Below are positions 9,773-18,755 of a DNA stretch of 64,000 nucleotides, piece after piece; positions within the stretch are counted from its first letter, which is position 1; each line of letters opens with the position of its first letter. Under the pieces are notes generated by a model, which was not told where the DNA came from, did not search any database, and saw only the letters and a program-made list of their open reading frames with translations. Origin of the DNA: Bacillus multifaciens (lineage in GTDB: Bacteria; Bacillota; Bacilli; Bacillales; Bacillaceae_G); the NCBI RefSeq assembly GCF_030756675.1, contig NZ_JAVBXD010000008.1, positions 62,001-126,000 of the forward strand, given 5' to 3'. Made by a program: the position numbers and the translations under genes.

Positions 9773-9889
9773 GTCCAGCTTTAGCGGCTAGAATCTCCGG
9801 TCGTTTCGCCCCTCGGACGAGGCGAAGAGTACCTCTCTACCTTTGGCGCGGGCGTCCTACCATTCTGAGCGAGCCGCTTTTCTAAAGAG
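9773..9889 (+). repeat. GC-rich dispersed repeat of B. cereus-group type
   Basis: A roughly 117-bp segment of much higher GC than its surroundings: TTGTCCAGCTTTAGCGGC, TAGAATCTCCGGTCG, CCCCTCGGACGAGGCGAAG, GCGGGCGTCCTACCATTCT, GAGCGAGCCGCTTTTCT. It includes a short hairpin CCCCTCGGACGAGG. I recall very similar intergenic segments in other B. cereus-group genomes, but this was not checked. It has no reading frame worth calling. Confidence 0.55.
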
Positions 9890-9985
9890 GTTAGGCGGGA
9901 GATAAACTTCTGGCATGTGCCCGATTGGTGGGGGCTAATTATCAGTGGGGGAGGAAGCCTCCCCCCTACTGATTAAAGTTTCATC
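9890..9985 (+). repeat. Second dispersed repeat family, copy with two G/C-rich palindromes
   Basis: AGGCGGGAGATAAACTTCTG, GTGCCCGATTGGTGGGGG, then a hairpin ATCAGTGGGGGAGG / CTCCCCCCTACTGAT and AAAGTTTCATCTTA. The same succession is seen in weaker form at 24190-24385 and as a fragment at 3745-3858. Confidence 0.5.
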
Positions 9986-10000
9986 TTATATTGAAACGAA

Positions 10001-10037
10001 TAAAAACCGAAGCGAACGGGACTTCTTCGCTTCGGTT
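10001..10037 (-). terminator. Terminator downstream of spoVIF
   Basis: Perfect 12-bp stem AACCGAAGCGAA / TTCGCTTCGGTT, followed on the minus strand by TTTATTCG. It lies about 80 bases past the spoVIF stop and also insulates yphE. Confidence 0.75.
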
Positions 10038-10118
10038 GACCAAATGCTCCCACAAACAGCTCATATTCATTCCTTCATAGTATCGTATGCAATGTATATA
10101 ACAAGGGTTTCTCATACT

Positions 10119-10370
10119 TTATTTTTTAAACATTTTAGTCAATGAACTAAAGTCAGTTGGCATATTATTATTAATAATCGCATTTATAATTTGCTCTTCT
10201 TTTTCTTTTGATACATCTCTTCCCGCCATTGTTGCAACCTGATGAATTAACTGACGTAACACTTTTTCATCGCGTAAATTTGAATTTTGAACCGAAGAGG
10301 CTAATTTAAAAATATCTTCTTTATTTACTTTGGATTCCTTTTCAATATTGTTGAATAAATTATTATCCAC
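10119..10370 (-). CDS. spoVIF: Stage VI sporulation protein F
   Basis: The 83-aa product, beginning (V)DNNLFNNIEKESKVNKEDIF and containing KLASSVQNSNLRDEKVLRQL, matches the small SpoVIF (YjcC) family needed for late coat assembly in B. subtilis. The start is GTG at 10370, behind GAGAGGGTGA; a longer in-frame extension reaches into the upstream terminator and is not real. In B. subtilis spoVIF lies elsewhere, so its place after gpsA is a difference in order. Identification rests on sequence resemblance by eye. Confidence 0.75.
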   Translation of the reverse strand: MDNNLFNNIEKESKVNKEDIFKLASSVQNSNLRDEKVLRQLIHQVATMAGRDVSKEKEEQIINAIINNNMPTDFSSLTKMFKK

Positions 10371-10442
10371 CTTGTTCACCCTCTCATGTAATCTACACTT
10401 CATCGTATGCAGAAAATAAAGAATGGTGAAAAAACCCAAAAG

Positions 10443-10487
10443 AAAAAGCTGTACAAATGTCTTTTTACATTTGTACAGCTTTTTTTA
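10443..10487 (-). terminator. Strong terminator at the end of gpsA
   Basis: Stem of 18 bases, AAAAAGCTGTACAAATGT / ACATTTGTACAGCTTTTT, with a six-base loop and T-rich flanks on both sides; it overlaps the last codon of gpsA. It should stop gpsA transcripts before spoVIF. Confidence 0.85.
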
Positions 10488-11507
10488 CAGCAAGTCTGGA
10501 ATGGCTTCTACTTCGTGTTTACGCACACGTCCCATCAACATTCCAACAGCATCTTTTACATTTTTCCCATTAAATAACACATCATATAAAACAGTTGTAA
10601 TCGGCATTTCGACATCCATTTTCTTAGCCATCTCATATGCTGCTTTCGTTGTCCGTACGCCTTCAACAACCATTCCCATATTATCTAATACTTCTTGTAA
10701 CGAGCAACCTTTACCAAGCATGTTACCAGCACGCCAATTTCGGCTATGAACACTCGTACATGTTACAATTAGGTCACCCATACCTGTCAGGCCAGCAAAC
10801 GTTAATGGGTTCCCACCCATTTTACGTCCTAAACGAGCAATTTCTGTTAATCCTCGCGTCATAAGTGCTGCCTTAGCATTATCTCCTAAGCCAATTCCAT
10901 CAGTAATACCCGCCGCAAGGGCAATGATATTTTTTAGCGCTCCGCCAAGTTCAACTCCAATAATATCTGGGTTTGTATATACACGGAAATAGCTATTCAT
11001 AAATAAGTCTTGAACCTCTTCAGCTGCTTCCATACGCTTTGCAGCTGATGTAACTGTTGTAGCTTGGCGCAATCCAACTTCTTCTGCATGACTCGGTCCT
11101 GATAAAACAACCACATCGCGAATGAGATGTGCCGGAATTTCTTCTTCAATCACTTCCGAAATACGCTTTGAAGTTCCTGGTTCAATCCCTTTACTCGCAT
11201 GAATCCATGTAATTGGCTGCGAAACAAATGTTTTCAGATTTTGCAATACTTCTCGATATGCCTTTGTAGGTACAACGAGAAGTACTGTATCAACCCCTAC
11301 TAATGCCTCTTCTAAGGAAGAGTAAGCAACGATACCAGCTGGCAGTGTAATCCCCGGAAGATAACGACTATTCTCATGTTTTTCATTAATTTCATCCATA
11401 AGTTCTGCTCGATTTCCCCAAAGACGTACATCATGGCCGTTGTCAGCTAATACCATTGCTAACGCCGTTCCCCAGCTACCTGCTCCTACTACTGTGATTT
11501 TTTTCAT
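10485..11507 (-). CDS. gpsA: Glycerol-3-phosphate dehydrogenase [NAD(P)+]
   Basis: GpsA (340 aa) reduces dihydroxyacetone phosphate to sn-glycerol-3-phosphate for phospholipid synthesis. The N-terminal dinucleotide-binding motif [19 protein letters not shown], the stretch [10 protein letters not shown] and the catalytic [18 protein letters not shown] are all present. RBS AGAGGATGTG precedes the ATG. It follows der by 18 bases in the same direction, as in B. subtilis. Confidence 0.97.
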   Translation of the reverse strand: MKKITVVGAGSWGTALAMVLADNGHDVRLWGNRAELMDEINEKHENSRYLPGITLPAGIVAYSSLEEALVGVDTVLLVVPTKAYREVLQNLKTFVSQPITWIHASKGIEPGTSKRISEVIEEEIPAHLIRDVVVLSGPSHAEEVGLRQATTVTSAAKRMEAAEEVQDLFMNSYFRVYTNPDIIGVELGGALKNIIALAAGITDGIGLGDNAKAALMTRGLTEIARLGRKMGGNPLTFAGLTGMGDLIVTCTSVHSRNWRAGNMLGKGCSLQEVLDNMGMVVEGVRTTKAAYEMAKKMDVEMPITTVLYDVLFNGKNVKDAVGMLMGRVRKHEVEAIPDLL

Positions 11508-11525
11508 AAAATCACATCCTCTCCA

Positions 11526-12836
11526 TTAGTCTCGTGCTCTTGCAATAACTTTAATTGGTGTTCCTACGAAACCAAACGCATCGCGCAGACGATTTTTCAA
11601 GAAGCGCTCATATGAGAAGTGCAGTAACTCTGGATCATTTACGAACACAACAAATGTCGGTGGTTTCACCGCGACTTGTGTTGCATAGAAAATTTTCAAA
11701 CGTTGTCCATTATGCGTTGGTGTTGGATTCATTGCAACAGCATCCATAATTACATCGTTTAATACATTTGTTTGTACACGAATACTATGACTTGCATTTA
11801 CCTCATTAATAACAGGAAGTAGTGTGTGTGTACGTTTTCTCGTTTTTGCAGATAAGAATACGATTGGTGCGTAATCTAAAAATTGGAAATGAGCACGAAT
11901 ATTCTCTTCGAATTCCTTCATCGTTTTCTCATCTTTTTCAACCGCGTCCCATTTATTTACAACAATAATAACAGCACGACCTGAATCATGGGCATATCCA
12001 GCAATTTTTTTATCTTGTTCAATGATTCCTTCTTCACCGTCTAAAACAACTAAAACAACATCAGAGCGTTCAATTGCTCGAAGTGCACGAAGCACACTAT
12101 ACTTTTCAGTACTTTCATATACTTTTCCTTTTTTGCGCATTCCTGCTGTATCAATGATAACGTAATCTTGTCCATCTTTGCTGTACGGCGTATCAACCGC
12201 ATCACGTGTAGTACCTGCTACATTACTAACGATTACACGTTCTTGACCAAGAATTGCATTTACCATTGATGATTTTCCAACGTTCGGGCGACCGATTAAA
12301 CAGAATTTAATCGTTTCATCATCGTACGGTTCTTCTTCAATTTGCGGGAAATGTTTTGCTGCTTCATCTAATAAGTCCCCTAAACCTAAACCGTGCGTTC
12401 CAGATATAGGAAACGGTTCCCCAAAGCCTAACGCATAAAAATCGTAAATATCGCTGCGCATCTCTGGATTATCTACCTTATTCACAGCTAATACAACTGG
12501 CTTTTTAGAACGATATAAAATCTTTGCAACTTCTTCATCCGCAGCTGTTACACCGTCGCGACCATTTGTCATAAAAATAATAACATCAGCCTCATCAATC
12601 GCAACTTCTGCTTGTTGACGAATTTGTGTCAAGAATGGCTCGTCTCCAATATCAATTCCACCTGTATCAATAATGTTAAACTCATGATTTAACCATTCTC
12701 CTGCGCTATATATACGATCTCTTGTTACACCAGGGATATCTTCAACAATCGACACTCTTTCTCCAACAATTCTATTGAAAATAGTAGATTTCCCCACATT
12801 TGGGCGTCCTACTATTGCCACTACCGGTTTTGGCAT
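11526..12836 (-). CDS. der: GTPase Der, 50S ribosome assembly
   Basis: Der (EngA, 436 aa) has two tandem GTPase domains and a C-terminal KH-like domain and is essential for large-subunit maturation. Both P loops are visible, [14 protein letters not shown] at about residue 9 and [14 protein letters not shown] at about 182, with NKVD and NKWD base-recognition motifs and two DTGG/DTAG switch II motifs. ATG behind AAAGGATGAAAG. Conserved position upstream of gpsA. Confidence 0.98.
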   Translation of the reverse strand: MPKPVVAIVGRPNVGKSTIFNRIVGERVSIVEDIPGVTRDRIYSAGEWLNHEFNIIDTGGIDIGDEPFLTQIRQQAEVAIDEADVIIFMTNGRDGVTAADEEVAKILYRSKKPVVLAVNKVDNPEMRSDIYDFYALGFGEPFPISGTHGLGLGDLLDEAAKHFPQIEEEPYDDETIKFCLIGRPNVGKSSMVNAILGQERVIVSNVAGTTRDAVDTPYSKDGQDYVIIDTAGMRKKGKVYESTEKYSVLRALRAIERSDVVLVVLDGEEGIIEQDKKIAGYAHDSGRAVIIVVNKWDAVEKDEKTMKEFEENIRAHFQFLDYAPIVFLSAKTRKRTHTLLPVINEVNASHSIRVQTNVLNDVIMDAVAMNPTPTHNGQRLKIFYATQVAVKPPTFVVFVNDPELLHFSYERFLKNRLRDAFGFVGTPIKVIARARD

Positions 12837-12873
12837 ATACTTTCATCCTTTCTATTTGCTTCTGTTATTATGT

Positions 12874-12901
12874 AAAAAACCCTTCTTTGTGCAAGAAGGG
12901 A
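12874..12901 (-). terminator. Terminator at the end of the seaA-YIEGIA group
   Basis: CCCTTCTT / AAGAAGGG stem with GTTTTTTAC on the minus strand, between the small capping-subunit gene and der. Confidence 0.75.
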
Positions 12902-12956
12902 TTTGCATTCCAGAATATTTCTCTTCGTATCAAAACATCTCATATTATAACACATT

Positions 12957-13145
12957 TTAAGAATGTTTCACAATAATATATAAGTTCTCTTGCAAACGGT
13001 GGGCAATTCCATCTAAGATCGCTTCTAAATTACTAGCAACAAACTCCATTTCTTCTACTGTCTCACATACAAATAATGGAGCCCCGCCAGCAAACTTTTC
13101 CGGAATTGTTGTAATAACAGCAAGAATACATTTTTCTAATATCAT
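12957..13145 (-). CDS. Small capping-complex subunit for the YIEGIA protein
   Basis: A 62-aa soluble protein, MILEKCILAVITTIPEKFAG onward, rich in beta-alpha pattern and ending NLYIIVKHS. Its start overlaps the stop of the YIEGIA gene by four bases, so the two are co-translated. Current annotation practice, as I recall it, names this small family 'capping complex subunit for YIEGIA'; what it caps is not known to me. Frame and ribosome site (GGGGAG) support a real gene. Confidence 0.7.
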   Translation of the reverse strand: MILEKCILAVITTIPEKFAGGAPLFVCETVEEMEFVASNLEAILDGIAHRLQENLYIIVKHS

Positions 13146-14035
13146 CCTTTTTCTCCCCTTCCATTTGGGGCCTCAGAAGACATATGAATCGCACTTTCTA
13201 ATGTTGGAACATTCCCAATGACCTGAATCGCTTTATTTACATCTTGATCTTGCGGCAAAACAAATATGCCTATTCTCCCATCATTTAAATCACGTTTTGC
13301 AAGCGGTACAAGTGCAGGTGTTCCAGAATCTCGATATACACCAAGCGCAACAGATATATCATGCAAAATCGCTTGTCTTTGACCAAGGTTTGCTAATGTT
13401 ACCCGAGCATCAATAGATTTTGGTTTTAAAATAAAACCCATACCATACTTCATAATTTCTTTTTGTCTTGCTGGTAAACCGATATTCATAATATAAATAT
13501 TATCAACATAAAGGCCTGCTCCTTCAAAATGCAATGGAGCATGCTCAACTTCAACAAGATCGTGCAGCCGTTTACCAGACATCAACTTTTTCGCGAAAAA
13601 GAATCCTATAATTCCAGCTAAAATACCGGCATACCACGATTTAAATCCTAAATAAGCAAAGGTTGCTAAGAAAGAAGTTAACATTGCTAAATAATTACGG
13701 CTCTCAAACACAATTGCAATTCCCTCAATATACGTATTGCCCCTAGGGACAAGTTCATACCCGTCTAATTGCTGCAATGTATTCCGCTCCATATTCCGTA
13801 CATCACGAAACTGCGATGCTGCTAATGTCAGAAATGTAATAGCAGAGAAATCCTTTTTCAAAATAGCTGGAATGGCAACCGCCCCAAGAGCAGCTGCAAT
13901 AATTCCCATTGCAATATGAATAATCTTGCCATGTAAACGAGTGGGATACTGCCTTGTATCAGTTTGAAGCATTAAAATTCGTGTGACGGTTCCAACAGTT
14001 ACTCCAAGCAACATAGCTGATGTATACGAATTCAT
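13142..14035 (-). CDS. YIEGIA-family membrane protein
   Basis: A 297-aa protein with about four to five hydrophobic segments in the first 165 residues, then a soluble C-terminal half. The name-giving motif YIEGIA is at about residues 103-108 (NTYIEGIAIVFE). The family is found in spore formers; the genes around it (seaA, spoIVA, spoVIF) suggest a spore or envelope role, but that is inference. It occupies the place of B. subtilis yphB. RBS GGAGGGACAAGG before ATG at 14035. Confidence 0.75.
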   Translation of the reverse strand: MNSYTSAMLLGVTVGTVTRILMLQTDTRQYPTRLHGKIIHIAMGIIAAALGAVAIPAILKKDFSAITFLTLAASQFRDVRNMERNTLQQLDGYELVPRGNTYIEGIAIVFESRNYLAMLTSFLATFAYLGFKSWYAGILAGIIGFFFAKKLMSGKRLHDLVEVEHAPLHFEGAGLYVDNIYIMNIGLPARQKEIMKYGMGFILKPKSIDARVTLANLGQRQAILHDISVALGVYRDSGTPALVPLAKRDLNDGRIGIFVLPQDQDVNKAIQVIGNVPTLESAIHMSSEAPNGRGEKG

Positions 14036-14038
14036 AAG

Positions 14039-14638
14039 TTAACCTTGTCCCTCCTTCACTTGCTTTTGCTTAAATTGCTCTGTATATGTCATTATTTTTC
14101 CAAATCCGTATAAAAGACTAAAGAACATGGTAGACACAGCAATCATATTAAAAAATTGTAAATTTCCTAATTGATACGGAAAATTAAATGTTTTTAAGAT
14201 GAAAGCTACAAACACCTCACCCTGCAACGCCCCTGCATATAAGCTCCATATACGTAATACACGATCCCTATGTAATAAAACAGATGTATAAACGAGAATA
14301 CTACTTAACATCCATGTACGATCTACAACAATCCAAATTGGATCATATAGTTCGATTAAAGAAAAACTTGCATATAACATCGCGATCATAAGTGCACATA
14401 GTAAAGTGTAGATCTTTTTCCATACTGAATATGCCGCAATTCCAATAAATGAGATCCCTCCTAACAAAAGAGCGTTTACCGAAATTGTAATAGAAGCAAA
14501 AGATATCACTGCTTGCGAACAAATAATTAATAATAAAATACCGGCACTGAGCCTAAGCCTAACTGTATCTTTTTTCAAAAAAAACGTCGTAACAATCCAA
14601 CCCATCCATGCTAAAAAATAAAAATAACCACCTTCCAA
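14039..14638 (-). CDS. seaA: Spore envelope assembly membrane protein SeaA (YphA)
   Basis: A 199-aa integral membrane protein with about six hydrophobic helices and a basic tail ending KQKQVKEGQG. I take TTG at 14638 as start: AGGAGGTG lies at the right distance, whereas the ATG eight codons upstream precedes that site; the resulting length equals B. subtilis SeaA. Its stop is four bases from the YIEGIA start, so the three genes form one operon. SeaA is reported to affect spore envelope assembly in B. subtilis; the assignment here rests on position, length and topology. Confidence 0.72.
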   Translation of the reverse strand: MEGGYFYFLAWMGWIVTTFFLKKDTVRLRLSAGILLLIICSQAVISFASITISVNALLLGGISFIGIAAYSVWKKIYTLLCALMIAMLYASFSLIELYDPIWIVVDRTWMLSSILVYTSVLLHRDRVLRIWSLYAGALQGEVFVAFILKTFNFPYQLGNLQFFNMIAVSTMFFSLLYGFGKIMTYTEQFKQKQVKEGQG

Positions 14639-14754
14639 GTGAACACCTCCTATTATTTCCATTATGGGAATTGTTTATGAAAAATAATCATTTTCTACCG
14701 CTGCATATTTTTAAAAATAACAGCAACACTTTGTACTAAGGAGGTGGGAACACC

Positions 14755-14889
14755 ATGGGTAAAGATCGTCAAGAGAAGAAATTGAAACAATCACGACGCG
14801 TAGAATCCGACCGCAGCCAATCATTACAATATCCTGGTGCAACAGGACTCGATACACCGGAGCAAGCACGAAGACAAAATCAACATTAA
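14755..14889 (+). CDS. ypzI: YpzI-family small protein (44 aa)
   Basis: A short plus-strand gene, ATG at 14755 behind AAGGAGGTGGGA, reading MGKDRQEKKLKQSRRVESDR and continuing through a Gly/Pro/Gln-rich tail to TAA at 14889. The strongly basic first 20 residues and the perfect ribosome site, followed at once by an intrinsic terminator, make this a real transcription unit. It resembles the YpzI family in Bacillus; function unknown. The ORF on the opposite strand is a shadow. Confidence 0.8.
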   Translation: MGKDRQEKKLKQSRRVESDRSQSLQYPGATGLDTPEQARRQNQH

Positions 14890-14932
14890 AACAAAGAACC
14901 AGCCGACATACCGTTGGCTGGTTCTTTGTTTT
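14889..14932 (+). terminator. Terminator of ypzI
   Basis: Stem AACAAAGAACCAGCC / GGCTGGTTCTTTGTTT with TTTTCAC on the plus strand, starting at the ypzI stop. Confidence 0.85.
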
Positions 14933-14945
14933 CACATATTAATAA

Positions 14946-15133
14946 CTATATGAATCCATTTTGATTTTCCGACATATAGATTGCTGCTATGCAGAAAAAA
15001 AGGAGCTTCCACTCGCCTTCTGACTTTGTTTAAACTTCGCATGTGGCAGGAAAAGGCCCTGACCACTTCTATGCATAGCCAGATGCTCTCGCCCACCTAA
15101 AAAAAGATGGTTTTATATCGGTTTTTAATTTGG
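14946..15133 (+). repeat. bcr1-like dispersed repeat, copy 3, with terminal inverted repeats
   Basis: One of the best-preserved copies. It begins CTATATGAATCCATTTTGAT and ends TTTTTAATTTGGATTTATATAG, so the ends are inverted repeats CTATATRAATCCA. Internal blocks include GACATATAGATTGCTGCTATG, CGCATGTGGCAGGAAAAGGC, CATAGCCAGATGCTCTCGCC. The right end overlaps the last codons and stop of the LuxR-type gene at 15125. Confidence 0.85.
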
Positions 15134-17704
15134 ATTTATATAGTTCATCATTCCTTGTTCTGTGGCTTTCTTTATTGCTTCAACACGGTTAGAAACATGA
15201 AGCTTTGAATATATGTTAATAATGTGCGTCTTAACTGTCGAAATCGATATACACAATTGTTCACCAATTTTCTTATTTGATGCCCCAGTCGCAAGAACCT
15301 TCAATACCTCTAATTCTCTATTACTTAACAGAATATTCTCTTTATCATGATCCCCTAACTGTAATAACGTGTATAAAAACTCCCGCTCTCTTTCATTTAA
15401 ATCTTGCAACCGTTCTTCTTTTAATAACATCAATAATGTTTGAATTTGTTTATCTATCCTTAAGTAAGGTAATAAAATATGATTTTCATAACTATAATGT
15501 ACCGCTTCTCGTAATAAATTTAAAAGCTCCCGCTTATGCTTTTGCATATCATTTCCTAAGATAAGAACTTTTAATAATAACGCTTCTATTAATAGTACTT
15601 TCACTTTATGCTTTCTCGTAAATTCCGCAACTTCATCAAGTAACTGTAATGATTCTTGCACATGTCCTTTCTGCAATAAAATCTGAGCATATAACAATTT
15701 ATCTTCAGTTCGTAGTTTCTTTTTTTCTTTCTTTTGTTTGTACATCAATACGAACTGATCTAATTGCTGTGCATATTCTCCATCAACATGAATCGCATAT
15801 TTTAGTATGGAGGATATAAACAGCTCATTTTGATACACCTCAAATGTTTGTAACTTTCGAATCGTTTCGTTTGCTTGCTGTTTATCACCTTTCAGAAATT
15901 GAAGTTCCATTAAATTATATAAATAAGCTTTTCCTACAACAGCTTCGTCACCTTGTACATGTTGTAGTGATTTTTCAGCCTCCTCTAATTGTAAGCGTTT
16001 TAAATAAATACCCGTAATTCCAATATGACAAGTTACTGTGAGAGCTGATAAAAATGGATGTTGTTCAATTACCTGAAAAAGCTGCTTATATAAGCTCTCA
16101 CACTCTTTTAAATCTCCTAATTCCTCTTTAATCTGGCATAAAGAACTTAAAATGCCCATTTTCACATATGGATTTTTCATTCTCTTCTCAAGCACAGACG
16201 CTTTATCAAGCACATATAGTGCATCCTTGATTCGCTCCTGAAACCTCAGAAAAAATGATAATTCTACATAAATGATCGCCTTAGTTACATCACTTATATC
16301 CATGTCTTCAATTTCATTTATAAACAAAACATCTAATTGTAAATTATTTTCCTCAATTAAAGCCTTGCAAAATTCGAATACCCTCCAAGGATGATGACCA
16401 CTTTCCCCTTCGTACACGATATTTAATATTTCTGTACACTGTTCAAACTCCATATTACAATAATGGTAAAAAATGAGTTGAAACGTCATCTCTTTATTTT
16501 GCACAATACACGTTAACGGAATATGTTGCAAATAACTCCATCCTTGTGGATTTTGTCCGTGCACTTCAATTTTTCTGAGCGCATCCTCAAAACATTGCAT
16601 CTCTAATAATTGTTTTATACATTCCTCAAAATCACCGCATCGTTCGTATACTTCTGCCGCTCGTAAACGTAACTTCTTTTGTTTCTCCTTTTCTAACCGC
16701 TTAAAAGAATGTTGTAAAAACTGTTGAAAAATAGCATGATAGCGATATATTCCACGATCTTCATCAAGATTAATTATAAATAAATGCTTTTGAAATAGAC
16801 GTGTAATTATTTCTTTTGTACCTTGTTTTTCCAATAATTTATTACAAATTTCCTCATTAAAATAACTTAAAATAGATGTTTTCACGAGAAAGTCTTTTTC
16901 ATCTTCTTCCAGCGCATCTAAAATCTCTTTCGATAAATAAGTAATCATATATTTATTCAGCACTTTCATATGCTGTGTGCAATCATTTTTATGATAAGAA
17001 CGTGCAAGTGCAATTAACTGAAGACCACCAATCCACCCTTCTGCCAACATGTTCATATCATGAATTACCTCATAATTTAGATCCATCCTCAATGTATCTT
17101 TAATAAATCGAAAACCTTCATCTGCCGAAAACTTTAATTCTTCTTCTCCAATTTCTAATAGTCTTCCTGATATGAGAAAATCACCTACATAAAATTTAGG
17201 TTCTTCCCTCGTTAATAAGACAATGCGAACATTTTCTGAGGAATGCTTTAAAAAATATTCCATTGTTTTATTAACATCAACATCCGTTATATAATGAAAA
17301 TCATCAATAATAATCGTAATATCATCTTTTGTACTTAATAAGTTAATTAAAGCTACAATAATACGTTTCATATCATCTTTATGCATAATCATCTGAAATA
17401 AAGAAATAATGTCTTTTATTTCTTCAATATATACACGCATACTCTCTAACATATAGTACCAAAAAGAAAATACATTATTATTCTCTTTATCTAGTGTAAT
17501 CCACGCAATTGAAAATTCTTGGTTTTCTTTTACAAAAGAAGAGCATATAGTCGTTTTTCCACTACCAGCTGATCCTTTCACAACTACAAGCTTATAATCG
17601 TACAATGTTTCTAATTTTTTTAATACATTTTCTCTACGTACATAATTTTTCCTCGGAGTTGGAGTCATTAATTTTGTAGAAATGATTTGAACTTCTCTCT
17701 TCAT
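15125..17704 (-). CDS. MalT-type LuxR-family transcriptional activator with STAND ATPase
   Basis: An 859-aa regulator of the MalT/LAL class. A Walker A box GSAGSGKTT lies at residues 44-52 and a Walker B IIIDDFHYI at 131-139, with LLTREEP as a likely sensor. The middle (about 340-750) is helical and TPR-like, probably the effector-sensing region. The C terminus has a LuxR helix-turn-helix, LSNRELEVLKVLATGASNKK then ISISTVKTHIINIYSKLHVS. RBS AAGGTGATGAA before ATG. It follows an ABC exporter by 65 bases on the same strand and may control it. Its last codons YINPN and stop lie in the end of a bcr1-like element. The inducer is unknown. Confidence 0.85.
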   Translation of the reverse strand: MKREVQIISTKLMTPTPRKNYVRRENVLKKLETLYDYKLVVVKGSAGSGKTTICSSFVKENQEFSIAWITLDKENNNVFSFWYYMLESMRVYIEEIKDIISLFQMIMHKDDMKRIIVALINLLSTKDDITIIIDDFHYITDVDVNKTMEYFLKHSSENVRIVLLTREEPKFYVGDFLISGRLLEIGEEELKFSADEGFRFIKDTLRMDLNYEVIHDMNMLAEGWIGGLQLIALARSYHKNDCTQHMKVLNKYMITYLSKEILDALEEDEKDFLVKTSILSYFNEEICNKLLEKQGTKEIITRLFQKHLFIINLDEDRGIYRYHAIFQQFLQHSFKRLEKEKQKKLRLRAAEVYERCGDFEECIKQLLEMQCFEDALRKIEVHGQNPQGWSYLQHIPLTCIVQNKEMTFQLIFYHYCNMEFEQCTEILNIVYEGESGHHPWRVFEFCKALIEENNLQLDVLFINEIEDMDISDVTKAIIYVELSFFLRFQERIKDALYVLDKASVLEKRMKNPYVKMGILSSLCQIKEELGDLKECESLYKQLFQVIEQHPFLSALTVTCHIGITGIYLKRLQLEEAEKSLQHVQGDEAVVGKAYLYNLMELQFLKGDKQQANETIRKLQTFEVYQNELFISSILKYAIHVDGEYAQQLDQFVLMYKQKKEKKKLRTEDKLLYAQILLQKGHVQESLQLLDEVAEFTRKHKVKVLLIEALLLKVLILGNDMQKHKRELLNLLREAVHYSYENHILLPYLRIDKQIQTLLMLLKEERLQDLNEREREFLYTLLQLGDHDKENILLSNRELEVLKVLATGASNKKIGEQLCISISTVKTHIINIYSKLHVSNRVEAIKKATEQGMMNYINPN

Positions 17705-17768
17705 TTCATCACCTTGTCATTTGTTTTATGCATTTTATTTCCATTTTATATGGTTGACACAGTAAATT

Positions 17769-18755
17769 TCAATATCGACCTTCCTGTACTCTTTTTTTAC
17801 AAATGATGATACTAAGCATAAAGAACAACAAGATAATAAAACTTATATACGTAATTGCGCCTCCATACCGTGCTATATTATAACCATTTTCAAAACCGTC
17901 AATAATCGATAGATACTGTTTTTGTGGCAACATTCGCACAAACCAATCTACTATCCCATTCTTGTCATTTAAAGTAAAGAAGGCCCCTGATAAAATTGTA
18001 GTAAAAATAATAATGGACGAAGACAACATCATTGTATTATCAGTGGTTTCAATAATCGTGCTCATAAATAACGCAAAAGATGTTGCAATCATAACAAGGA
18101 TAGCCAATAAATAACTATATTCTAAATAACTAAATCCTATATCTACCTGAAACACTATCTTCTCGACGATTAATATAATAAATGTTGGAATATATACAAT
18201 AAAGAATGTAAAAAGGAAATGTGCAAATAAATAGTTACTAATACGTATAGGTGAAGATACAGTACGTGTAAATGTATGATTTTCTTTATCTTCTGTAAAA
18301 AAACTCATAAACATGATACTCTCTAGTAATACAAACATACAAAGATAGCCCAAAATATTCGTACCTATTTTCCTCACTCCACCTGGCTGAAGAGAACCGC
18401 TACTTTTTTGTTGAAATGCTATCTCAACTTTTTCTTTAAAATCATGCTCTTTAATCGTCCTTACTTCTATCTCTCCATTGTCTTTTGGGATCACTGCCGC
18501 ATCATATTTTTTCATTACAAATTCAGACATCCTTGGAATTTCATTCGTATTTTTAATACGAAATCCTTCTACATGTATATTACCCTTGTCTTCTTTTGTT
18601 ACATACGCAATATTTCCTTTCAATTCAAATTTGGATGTGAAGAAGATAGCGAGTGAAATAGAAATAAACGTAAGGAGAATTGTTAAAAGTATATAATTCT
18701 TCTTACTAATAGCTCTCCGGATATTATGACGAAAAACAATGAAAATCTCGTTCAT
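17769..18755 (-). CDS. ABC-2 type exporter permease, second subunit
   Basis: A 328-aa permease: one N-terminal helix (about 22-40), a large extracellular domain (about 42-140), then five helices, the ABC-2 layout. The ATG overlaps the stop of the upstream permease (ATGA) and has GTGGAGGATT before it, so the two permeases are co-translated and probably form a heterodimer. Substrate unknown; the ATPase/permease/permease layout resembles LnrLMN-type drug exporters of Bacillus. Low-GC codon use fits neighbours. Confidence 0.8.
   Translation of the reverse strand: MNEIFIVFRHNIRRAISKKNYILLTILLTFISISLAIFFTSKFELKGNIAYVTKEDKGNIHVEGFRIKNTNEIPRMSEFVMKKYDAAVIPKDNGEIEVRTIKEHDFKEKVEIAFQQKSSGSLQPGGVRKIGTNILGYLCMFVLLESIMFMSFFTEDKENHTFTRTVSSPIRISNYLFAHFLFTFFIVYIPTFIILIVEKIVFQVDIGFSYLEYSYLLAILVMIATSFALFMSTIIETTDNTMMLSSSIIIFTTILSGAFFTLNDKNGIVDWFVRMLPQKQYLSIIDGFENGYNIARYGGAITYISFIILLFFMLSIIICKKRVQEGRY

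Noticed and set aside
9945-10145. 66-codon plus-strand frame between yphE and spoVIF
   Set aside because: It runs through a repeat and a terminator and has no ribosome site.
14711-14935. 74-codon minus-strand frame over ypzI
   Set aside because: No ribosome site, crosses a terminator, and lies opposite the better-supported 44-codon ypzI.
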